Source: Candidatus Omnitrophota bacterium | GTDB lineage: Bacteria; Omnitrophota; Gorgyraeia; Gygaellales; Profunditerraquicolaceae | Reading direction: 5' to 3' | Length of the DNA: 15,881 nucleotides | Assembly (NCBI GenBank): GCA_016867095.1 | Contig: VGKK01000015.1 | Span: forward strand, 1-15,881 | In this document: positions 1 through 5,870 of the stretch, one piece after another | How positions within the stretch are numbered: position 1 is the stretch's first letter | Layout: each line of letters starts with the position of its first letter | Program-made: the position numbers and the translations under genes | Notes under the pieces: generated by a model | Seen by the model: only the letters and a program-made list of their open reading frames with translations | What the model was told of the DNA's origin: nothing | The model's database searches: none

Positions 1-935
1 TGTTACTCTTTCGCGAGTATAAAAAAGCCGCTAAAGAAATGGGAGAGTTGCAGGCGGTGCTTGGCGAAAAGCACGACCGCCAATTCCTGGAATTAGCCGA
101 AAAGGAACTCCAGGATTTAAGGGCAAAGAGAATAGACCTGGAGGAGAAGCTGAAAAATACCCTCTCTAGCGAAAGCAAGGAATTGGACCGGGACGTAATT
201 GTGGAAATACGCCAGGGCACCGGCGGCCTGGAGGCCAGCTTATTTGCCGGCGACCTTTACCGGATGTACACCAAGTACGCGGCAAGAAGAGGATGGGCCA
301 TTGAGCCGATGTCCGTGCATACCAACGAGCTCGGCGGGTTTAAGGAAATAATCTTTAGCGTCAAAGGCAAGGAAGTTTATCGGCGGCTGCAGTTTGAAAG
401 CGGGGTGCATCGCGTGCAGCGCGTCCCCGCTACCGAGGCGCAAGGCAGGATTCACACTTCTACCGCTACTGTCGCGGTTTTAGCCGAGCCCGAAGACGTG
501 GATTTTGTCATTGAGCCGAAGGATTTAAGGATAGATACCTTCCGCTCCAGCGGCCCCGGCGGCCAGCATATGCAAAAGACCGATTCGGCGGTGCGGATTA
601 CGCATATACCTACCGGGATGGCCGTCGCCTGCCAGGATGAGCGTTCGCAGTTAAAAAACAAGACCAAGGCTATGAGGATCTTAGGCGCGCGCCTGTTGGA
701 TGCCAGGCAGCAGGCAGAGGCCAAAAAAATTTCTGAGGCCAGAAAGTCACAGATTGGCTCGGGAGACCGCAGCGAAAAAATACGCACTTATAATTTTCCC
801 GACCGCCGCGTTAGCGACCATCGCATTAACCTGACGCTGCATAAACTGGAGGCGGTCTTAGAGGGCGACCTGGATGAGCTCTCGGACGCCCTGATAAAAG
901 CTTCTGGAGAAAAAGCAAATGGTAATAAACCATAA
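1..935 (+). CDS. prfA: Peptide chain release factor 1 (RF1), 5'-truncated by window edge
   Basis: RF1 reads UAA and UAG stop codons in the ribosomal A site and triggers hydrolysis of peptidyl-tRNA. The frame is open from base 3, before the first in-window ATG at 39, and the upstream residues (LLFREYKKAAKE) continue the N-terminal helical domain. The gene therefore starts outside the window; 310 residues are visible of about 360 usual. The tripeptide anticodon PAT (426-434, in HRVQRVPATE) marks RF1 rather than RF2, which has SPF. The catalytic GGQ is at 558-566 in SSGPGGQH. Two places differ from the consensus I know: GTGGLEAS where GTGGDEA is usual, and GGQHMQKTDSAVR where GGQHVNTTDSAVR is usual. 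The C-terminus is intact (NFPDRRVSDHRINLTLHKLE). The next gene, prmC, encodes the enzyme that methylates the GGQ glutamine. Identity is nearly certain. Confidence 0.97.
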   Translation, partial: LLFREYKKAAKEMGELQAVLGEKHDRQFLELAEKELQDLRAKRIDLEEKLKNTLSSESKELDRDVIVEIRQGTGGLEASLFAGDLYRMYTKYAARRGWAIEPMSVHTNELGGFKEIIFSVKGKEVYRRLQFESGVHRVQRVPATEAQGRIHTSTATVAVLAEPEDVDFVIEPKDLRIDTFRSSGPGGQHMQKTDSAVRITHIPTGMAVACQDERSQLKNKTKAMRILGARLLDARQQAEAKKISEARKSQIGSGDRSEKIRTYNFPDRRVSDHRINLTLHKLEAVLEGDLDELSDALIKASGEKANGNKP

Positions 936-938
936 ATA

Positions 939-1050
939 TAAGTCAAAACTCAAAAGTCAAAAGTAAAAAGTTCAAGGCAAAATTCAAAAGTTTTTAAAGT
1001 TTTTACTTTTTAGTTATACTTTTGACTTTTTACATTTGCCTTTTGACTTA
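939..1050. repeat. Long imperfect inverted repeat made of degenerate heptamers (TCAAAAG type)
   Basis: This repeat fills almost the whole prfA-prmC gap and starts three bases after the prfA stop. The outermost 10 bases pair perfectly (TAAGTCAAAA 939-948 with TTTTGACTTA 1041-1050), and the interior pairs imperfectly. The left arm reads as successive 7-base units (TCAAAAC, TCAAAAG, TCAAAAG, TAAAAAG) and the right arm as the reverse complements of similar units. It could form a hairpin at the end of the prfA message, but I see no classical terminator with a GC stem and a terminal T run. Confidence 0.75.
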
Positions 1051-1070
1051 GTCAGAATTTAAATAAGAAA

Positions 1071-1868
1071 ATGACTGAGACAGAAACATTATTTACTGAT
1101 ATCTTAAATTGCAGCAGGACGGACTTATATTTGAATAGAGGCCTGTCTTTAAATAAAGAACAGCGCGGCCTAATTTGCGCGGCATTAAAGAGAAGAATGG
1201 AAGGCGAGCCGCTGGCCTATATTTTAGGTAAGAGCGAATTTATGGGCTTGGAATTTAAGGTTAATCAGGATGTGCTGATACCGCGTCCGGAGACGGAGGT
1301 GTTAGTAGAGAAGGTAATGAGTTTGGTCATAAGCCATAAGTCACAAGTCACAAGTCTAAGGATACTAGATATAGGGACAGGGTCGGGTTGTATCGCCGTA
1401 TCTTTGGCGAAAATGCTGCCCGGCGTTGAGGTAACCGCAACCGATATTTCACAGAGAGCCTTGGCCGTGGCTTTTGAAAATTCCCGATTAAACGGGGTAA
1501 GCGAAAATATCAGATTTATTAAAAGCGATCTTTTTGCGAACGACGGACTACGGACGACGAAATACGATATAATTGTCAGCAATCCCGCCTATGTGCGCGC
1601 TGCCGAGATTGATGAGCTGCAACCTGAGGTAAGGCGCGAGCCGCGCTTGGCCCTGGACGGCGGAGAGGATGGCCTGGATTTTTATCGCAAGATTATTCAA
1701 GAGGCCGGCGGCTATTTAGAAAAAGGCGGCTTGCTTATTATGGAGATAGGTTTTAATCAAGCGCGGGAGATAAAGAAAATTTTTCAAAAATACGGAAATT
1801 TTACCGTGTTAGAGGCGGTTAAGGATTATAACAACATAGAAAGAGTGATAGTAGCCAAAAATGGATAA
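1071..1868 (+). CDS. prmC: Peptide chain release factor N5-glutamine methyltransferase
   Basis: PrmC (HemK) uses S-adenosylmethionine to methylate the glutamine of the GGQ motif of RF1 and RF2; RF1 is encoded directly upstream. The 265 residues show the N-terminal substrate-binding helices (GEPLAYILGKSEFMGLEF, about 45-62), LIPRPETE (69-76), and SAM motif I ILDIGTGSGC (98-107). The family C-terminal signature is also present (PEVRREPRLALDGGEDGL, about 185-202). The catalytic NPPY motif reads NPAY (171-174). Two stretches look like repeat insertions in surface loops: SHKSQVTS (88-95), just before motif I, and NDGLRTTKYD (about 157-166). Both are encoded by 7-base repeat units. No clear Shine-Dalgarno site precedes the ATG. 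The 3' end overlaps murA by 8 bases. Function is secure; the effect of NPAY is unknown. Confidence 0.95.
   Translation: MTETETLFTDILNCSRTDLYLNRGLSLNKEQRGLICAALKRRMEGEPLAYILGKSEFMGLEFKVNQDVLIPRPETEVLVEKVMSLVISHKSQVTSLRILDIGTGSGCIAVSLAKMLPGVEVTATDISQRALAVAFENSRLNGVSENIRFIKSDLFANDGLRTTKYDIIVSNPAYVRAAEIDELQPEVRREPRLALDGGEDGLDFYRKIIQEAGGYLEKGGLLIMEIGFNQAREIKKIFQKYGNFTVLEAVKDYNNIERVIVAKNG
1327..1360 (+). repeat. Degenerate heptamer tract inside prmC (TCACAAG type)
   Basis: The units TCATAAG, CCATAAG, TCACAAG, TCACAAG and a partial TCTAAG follow one another with a 7-base period. They encode SHKSQVTS just upstream of SAM motif I, where PrmC proteins normally have a short variable linker. A matching tract lies in argS at 12211-12238 and is read in the same phase. 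Confidence 0.75.
1538..1565 (+). repeat. Second heptamer tract inside prmC (GGACGAC type)
   Basis: Four consecutive 7-base units are visible: GAACGAC, GGACTAC, GGACGAC, GAAATAC. They encode roughly NDGLRTTKY, between the strand ending FIKSDLF and the catalytic strand YDIIVSNPAY. This position is a loop in the family, so an in-frame insertion is tolerable. The tract is short and degenerate, so chance is possible. Confidence 0.55.
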
Positions 1869-3123
1869 GCTGGTTATAGAAGGCGGCATAAGGTTAAAAG
1901 GCGAAGTAGCGGTCTCCGGCGCCAAAAACGCGGTCTTGCCGATACTGGCAGCGACATTATTGACCGATGAGCCCTGCCTGATCAAGTCGGCGCCTAATTT
2001 GCGCGATGTCAATACGATGTTGAAGATTTTACGCGCGCTGGGCAAGAACGCGGAAATGGATAAGGGCAAGATAAGCGTAACCAGCACCAAAAATAAAAGT
2101 TTTTTTGCCGATTATAAACTGGTTTCCACAATGCGCGCGTCTTTCTGCGTTTTGGGGCCGCTTTTAGGCAGGTTTAAAAAGGCCAAGGTTTCCCTGCCCG
2201 GAGGATGCGTTATCGGGATAAGGCCGGTAGATTTGCATATTAAGGGAATAAGGGCCCTGGGCGTCCAGGTAAATGTGGAGTCGGGTTATGTGGTGGCTAA
2301 TGCCCCGCGGCTTAAAGGTGGCAGTGTCTATTTAGGCGGCATTTTCGGTTCCTCGGTTTTGGCCACGGATAACGTAATGATGGCCGCGGTTTTAGCCAGG
2401 GGAAAGACCGTGATTGAGTCTGCGGCCTGCGAGCCGGAGGTGGCAGATTTAGCCGAGTTTTTAATTAAGATGGGGGCCAGGATAAAAGGCCACGGCACCC
2501 CGATAATAGAAATAGAAGGGGTCGCGCACCTAAAAGGCGCCACGCATACTATTATACCCGACCGGATAGAGGCCGGGACATTTATGCTCGCTTCTTTAAT
2601 CACCCGGGGCGATGTACTGATTAAGAATGTTTTTTATCAGCACCTCGGAGCGCTGATTGATAAATTGGAAGAGGCAGGCGCGGGCATTGTAAAGGCCGAC
2701 AGTTCGCTGCGCGTGTACCCGAAAAGAAGGCTCAGGCCGGTGAACGTCACTACGTTACCTTATCCGGGTTTTCCTACCGATATGCAGGCGCAGATAATGA
2801 GTTTGATGGCGATAACCGCGGGCATCAGCGTGATTACCGAAAAAATTTATCCGGACAGGTTTATGCACGTCGCCGAACTGAACCGTATGGGCGCGCGCAT
2901 CCAAAGGGAAGGTCCGCACGCGATTGTGGAGGGCGTCAAATATCTTTCCGGCGCGCCGGTAATGGCCTCGGATTTACGCGCCTCCGCGTGTTTGGTATTG
3001 GCCGGTTTAATCGGCAAGGGCAGGACGTCAGTCTCCAGGATTTATCATTTGGAGCGCGGCTACGAAAATTTAGAAGAAAAACTGCGGGGATTAGGGGCAA
3101 GGATTTGGCGGGAGAAGGAATAA
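1861..3123 (+). CDS. murA: UDP-N-acetylglucosamine 1-carboxyvinyltransferase
   Basis: MurA transfers enolpyruvate from phosphoenolpyruvate to UDP-GlcNAc, the first committed step of peptidoglycan synthesis in the cytoplasm. The protein has 420 residues, normal for the family, with the two-domain EPSP-synthase-like fold. Visible active-site features are SGAKN (K22, N23), the loop cysteine in LPGGCVIGIRPVD (Cys116, equivalent to E. coli Cys115, the fosfomycin target), and the aspartate in FPTDMQAQ (Asp307, the general base). The C-terminal signature DLRASACLVLAGL followed by YHLERGYENLEEKL is intact. Because the cysteine is present rather than aspartate, the enzyme would be expected to be fosfomycin-sensitive. 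Its ATG overlaps the prmC stop (ATGGATAA), which implies translational coupling. Confidence 0.97.
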   Translation: MDKLVIEGGIRLKGEVAVSGAKNAVLPILAATLLTDEPCLIKSAPNLRDVNTMLKILRALGKNAEMDKGKISVTSTKNKSFFADYKLVSTMRASFCVLGPLLGRFKKAKVSLPGGCVIGIRPVDLHIKGIRALGVQVNVESGYVVANAPRLKGGSVYLGGIFGSSVLATDNVMMAAVLARGKTVIESAACEPEVADLAEFLIKMGARIKGHGTPIIEIEGVAHLKGATHTIIPDRIEAGTFMLASLITRGDVLIKNVFYQHLGALIDKLEEAGAGIVKADSSLRVYPKRRLRPVNVTTLPYPGFPTDMQAQIMSLMAITAGISVITEKIYPDRFMHVAELNRMGARIQREGPHAIVEGVKYLSGAPVMASDLRASACLVLAGLIGKGRTSVSRIYHLERGYENLEEKLRGLGARIWREKE

Positions 3124-3141
3124 GGGGCATATTGAAGCGAA

Positions 3142-3273
3142 ATAACCAAACACCAAGTTACAATAACCAAACAATAACCAATAAGCAAATCCCAATAACC
3201 AAAAAAAGTTTGGTTATTGGTCTCTTGGATATTGGAATTTATTTGGTGATTGGAAATTGGTTATTGGTGATTT
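3142..3273. repeat. Long heptamer-based inverted repeat (ATAACCA / TTATTGG type)
   Basis: This occupies most of the murA-trpG gap. The apex is a perfect 12-bp stem, CCAATAACCAAA (3192-3203) with TTTGGTTATTGG (3209-3220), around a 5-base loop. Further out the arms pair imperfectly. Each arm is built of 7-base units: ATAACCA, AACACCA, ATAAGCA and AATCCCA on the left; TTATTGG, ATATTGG, TGATTGG and AAATTGG on the right. There is no T run after it, so it is not an obvious terminator. I see no leader peptide or T-box that would regulate the trp genes. Confidence 0.8.
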
Positions 3274-3277
3274 CGTT

Positions 3278-3284
3278 AGGGGAG
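3278..3284 (+). promoter_or_regulatory. Ribosome binding site of trpG
   Basis: AGGGGAG lies 8 bases before the ATG at 3293. It supports that start over the internal ATG three codons later (MVLMIDNYDSF). Confidence 0.8.
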
Positions 3285-3292
3285 ATTAAGAT

Positions 3293-3856
3293 ATGGTTCT
3301 TATGATTGATAATTACGATTCCTTTACCTATAACCTGGTGCAATATTTAGGCGCCCTGGGCGTCCAGGTAAAGGTATTCAGAAATGATAAGATTTCCCTG
3401 GAGAAGATTAAGCGGCTGCGGCCGGAAAAAATTGTCATTTCGCCCGGGCCGGGCCGGCCGGAAGAAGCAGGGATTTCCTGCGCGGTGATTAAGAAATTTT
3501 CCGGGGTAATTCCCATATTGGGGGTGTGCCTTGGCCATCAGGCCATTGCCTATGCCTACGGAGGCCGCATTATCGGAGCCAAGCGCCTGATGCACGGAAA
3601 GACTTCTTTAATCTACCATAATAAACAGACTATTTTTAAGGGGGTGCCCAATCCCTTTATAGGCACGCGTTACCACTCCTTAATTGTGGAGAAAAAAAGT
3701 TTGCCCCGCGATTTAGAGATTATCGCCTGGACAAAAGAAGGCGAGATTATGGGCTTAAAACATAAGGCCTTGCCAATATGGGGGGTGCAATTTCATCCCG
3801 AATCTATTTTAACTAAGGTTGGCAAGGATATCTTGTCCAATTTCTTAAAATTATGA
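3293..3856 (+). CDS. trpG: Anthranilate synthase glutamine amidotransferase subunit (TrpG/PabA type)
   Basis: This subunit releases ammonia from glutamine for the TrpE subunit, which makes anthranilate from chorismate. The 187 residues form a class I glutamine amidotransferase. The N-terminus is MIDNYDSFTYNLVQYLG, SPGPGRPEEAGI lies at 50-61, the nucleophile is Cys79 in GVCLGHQAIAYAYGG, and the His168/Glu170 pair sits in WGVQFHPESIL. The family cannot be separated into TrpG and PabA by these motifs; the trp context makes TrpG the natural call, possibly shared with folate synthesis. No trpE is encoded upstream, so its partner must lie elsewhere. The last bases overlap trpD (ATGA). Confidence 0.95.
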   Translation: MVLMIDNYDSFTYNLVQYLGALGVQVKVFRNDKISLEKIKRLRPEKIVISPGPGRPEEAGISCAVIKKFSGVIPILGVCLGHQAIAYAYGGRIIGAKRLMHGKTSLIYHNKQTIFKGVPNPFIGTRYHSLIVEKKSLPRDLEIIAWTKEGEIMGLKHKALPIWGVQFHPESILTKVGKDILSNFLKL

Positions 3857-4860
3857 TAGAACAGGCAATAGAAAAACTCAATCAAGGCCAGGATTTAACC
3901 GCGGACCAGATGCGCCAGGCAATGGAAGAGATAATGACCGGCCATGCCCAGACGCCGCGGATTGTTTTGTTTCTGACTGCGCTGAGCAAAAAAGGGGAAA
4001 CAGTAGAGGAACTAACTGCCGCCGTATCCGTGATGCGCCAACATGTTACCAGGATTCATAGCCGCAAGGATTTAATCCTGGATACCTGCGGCACAGGCGG
4101 GGACAGGCTGGGGACTTTTAATGTTTCCACGGCAGTTGCGTTTGTGGCCAGCGGCTGCGGGATTACCGTTGCCAAGCACGGCAACCGTTCCGTATCCAGC
4201 CGCTGCGGAAGCGCCGATATACTGGAGGCGTTAGGGGTAAATATCAATATGCCGGCGGAAAAATTAGAGCGCTGCCTGGATGAAGTCGGGATTGCTTTTT
4301 TATTCGCGCCGAATTTGCACCCGGCGATGAAATACGCGATGCCGGCCAGAAAGGAAATCGGTAAGCGCACGTTGTTCAATATTCTCGGCCCCTTAAGCAA
4401 TCCGGCGGCAGCTACTCATCAGCTGGTGGGCGTGTATGACCGGCATTGGGTAGAGATTTTAGCCCAGGTATTAAGTAAGCTGGGCGCAGTGCATGCCTTA
4501 GTGGTGCACGGAGAAGACGGGCTGGATGAGATTACTACCTGCGCCAGGACATACATCAGCGAGGCCTATCAGGGTAAAATCAAAAGTTTTGAACTGAATC
4601 CCGAAGAGCTGGGGATTAAAAAAAGCAAATTAGAGGATTTAGTTGGCGGGGACGCGGCCTGCAATGGCCAGATTTTGCTGGATATCTTAAAGGGCGCAGC
4701 CGGCCCCAGGCGCGATATTGTTTTATTGAATGCCGCGGCGGCAATCTACGCCGCGGATAAGGCGAAATCCATCAAAGACGGCCTGAAATTAGCCGAGGAA
4801 TCTATCAGCTCAGGGCAGGCTTTAAAGAAATTAGAATTACTCAAAGAATATTCGCTGTAA
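3853..4860 (+). CDS. trpD: Anthranilate phosphoribosyltransferase
   Basis: TrpD transfers phosphoribose from PRPP to anthranilate, giving N-(5-phosphoribosyl)anthranilate. It has 335 residues, the usual length for a stand-alone TrpD. The N-terminal helical domain includes the RQAMEEIMTG segment. The PRPP loop is LDTCGTGGD (76-84), followed by FNVSTAVAFVASGCG and the anthranilate/PRPP-binding KHGNRSVSSRCGSADILEALG (108-128). NILGPLSNPA lies further downstream, as expected. The start codon overlaps the trpG stop by four bases (ATGA), so translation is probably coupled. TrpG and TrpD are separate proteins here, not the fusion seen in enterobacteria. Confidence 0.97.
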   Translation: MIEQAIEKLNQGQDLTADQMRQAMEEIMTGHAQTPRIVLFLTALSKKGETVEELTAAVSVMRQHVTRIHSRKDLILDTCGTGGDRLGTFNVSTAVAFVASGCGITVAKHGNRSVSSRCGSADILEALGVNINMPAEKLERCLDEVGIAFLFAPNLHPAMKYAMPARKEIGKRTLFNILGPLSNPAAATHQLVGVYDRHWVEILAQVLSKLGAVHALVVHGEDGLDEITTCARTYISEAYQGKIKSFELNPEELGIKKSKLEDLVGGDAACNGQILLDILKGAAGPRRDIVLLNAAAAIYAADKAKSIKDGLKLAEESISSGQALKKLELLKEYSL

Positions 4861-4865
4861 AAGAG

Positions 4866-5657
4866 ATGAAAAAACCCGATATTTTAAAAGAGATTATCCA
4901 GAAAAAGAAGGAAAAAATTGTTTTAGCCAGACAGCTATTACCCGAGGAAGATTTAAAGGCCAAGGTCCAGGGGTTGGCGCCAACGCGGCCATTTTTGGAA
5001 GCGATACATAAACCCCGCGTGATTTCCTTAATCGCCGAGATAAAGAAGGCCTCGCCTTCCCGCGGCACAATTCGTGAAAATTTTAACCTTGCCCAAGTCG
5101 CCTCGGCCTATAAAGAGGCAGGCGTGCAGGCAATTTCCGTGTTAACCGAAGAAGATTATTTCGGCGGCAATATCTCTTACCTAAATGAAGCCAAAACGCT
5201 TATTGATACGCCGGTTTTAAGAAAGGATTTTATCCTGGAGCCATACCAGGTTTATGAGTCGCGTTATTTTGGCGCAGACGCTATTCTTCTGATCGCCGAT
5301 TTATTAACACAGGAAAAATTGCTGGAATTGACTGAACTAACTTGCGGGCTGGGAATGGAGTACCTGGTGGAGGTGCACACCGAAAAGGAATTAAAAAAGG
5401 TTTTAAAATTAAAATCCGTAAATTTAATCGGAATAAATAACCGCGATTTGCATACCTTGGAGGTGGATTTTAAAACCACCGAGAAGTTATTTCCCCTAAT
5501 CCCCAGAGATAAAGTGGTAGTCATAGAAAGCGGCATCAAGAGCCATCAGGATGTATTATTCCTAAAGATTTTAGGCGTGAGCGCGGTTTTAGTCGGCGAG
5601 ACTTTTATGCAGGCGCCGGACATCAAGAAGAAGGTGGAAGAGGTAATGGGGTGGTAA
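4866..5657 (+). CDS. trpC: Indole-3-glycerol-phosphate synthase
   Basis: TrpC closes the indole ring by cyclising and decarboxylating CdRP. The 263 residues fold as a (beta/alpha)8 barrel. Signature segments in order are LIAEIKKASPSRG (55-67, with catalytic Glu58 and Lys60), VLRKDFILEPYQVYESR (117-133, with Lys120, the probable general acid), GINNRDLHTLEVD (189-201), and ESGI (221-224). The gene begins five bases after trpD. It is a single-function protein; TrpF is encoded separately downstream. Its TAA stop (5655-5657) is part of palindromic element A, which begins at base 5654, so the element abuts or replaced the original gene end. The C-terminus (KKKVEEVMGW) is of normal length. Confidence 0.97.
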   Translation: MKKPDILKEIIQKKKEKIVLARQLLPEEDLKAKVQGLAPTRPFLEAIHKPRVISLIAEIKKASPSRGTIRENFNLAQVASAYKEAGVQAISVLTEEDYFGGNISYLNEAKTLIDTPVLRKDFILEPYQVYESRYFGADAILLIADLLTQEKLLELTELTCGLGMEYLVEVHTEKELKKVLKLKSVNLIGINNRDLHTLEVDFKTTEKLFPLIPRDKVVVIESGIKSHQDVLFLKILGVSAVLVGETFMQAPDIKKKVEEVMGW

Positions 5658-5860
5658 GTGAGGCCGTAACTTAGCGAGCGAGCACCCGGCTCTATCGGGA
5701 CAGCCGGTGTGCCGCTTTCTGCGGCAACACCCGAGCTTATTGGAAAGCTCGGTATGCCGCTTTCTGCGGCAAGCGAAGCTAAGTTATTTGGCCGAACTTA
5801 TCCCGCCGAGTATGGCAAAATTGTCGTAAGAGAATTTTGCCATATCTTACGAGGCGGGAG
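5654..5860. repeat. Nested palindromic element, copy A (subfamily 1), with internal duplication
   Basis: The element fills the trpC-trpF gap. The outer stem is GTAAGTGAGGCC (5654-5665) with GGCCGAACTTAT (5790-5801); the inner stem is TAACTTAGC (5667-5675) with GCTAAGTTA (5778-5786). Inside lie small hairpins: CCGGCT/AGCCGG, TGCCGC/GCGGCA (twice), and CCGAGCTT/AAGCTCGG between the two. Copy B has only one such set, so the core of A looks partly duplicated. A second module follows: CCCGCC (5802-5807) with GGCGGG (5853-5858), enclosing ATGGCAAAATT with AATTTTGCCAT. Bases 5789-5860 recur without a mismatch at 15204-15275. An alternative stem CGTAAG/CTTACG (5825-5830, 5846-5851) competes with the inner stem. 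The 3' end GGCGGGAG may serve as the trpF ribosome site. Confidence 0.9.
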
Positions 5861-5870
5861 ATCGTTAAGA

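Noticed and set aside
452..787. 111-codon minus-strand ORF opposite prfA
   Set aside because: It is a shadow of the conserved RF1 catalytic region, including the GGQ segment.
939..1050. CRISPR-like repeat array
   Set aside because: The units are only seven bases, degenerate and contiguous without unique spacers, and no cas gene is present.
2988..3305. ORF of 105 codons running from murA into trpG
   Set aside because: It is out of frame with murA, crosses the heptamer inverted repeat, and its product shows no family features.
5654..5801. Integron attC site
   Set aside because: The end GCCCGAACTTAC looks faintly like an attC core, but the GTTRRRY/RYYYAAC pair is not matched and there is no integrase or cassette layout.
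5709..5870. Upstream extension of the trpF reading frame (54 extra residues)
   Set aside because: The extension consists entirely of palindromic element A; the family N-terminus (IKICGI) begins at 5871, where a ribosome-site-like GGGAG is suitably placed.
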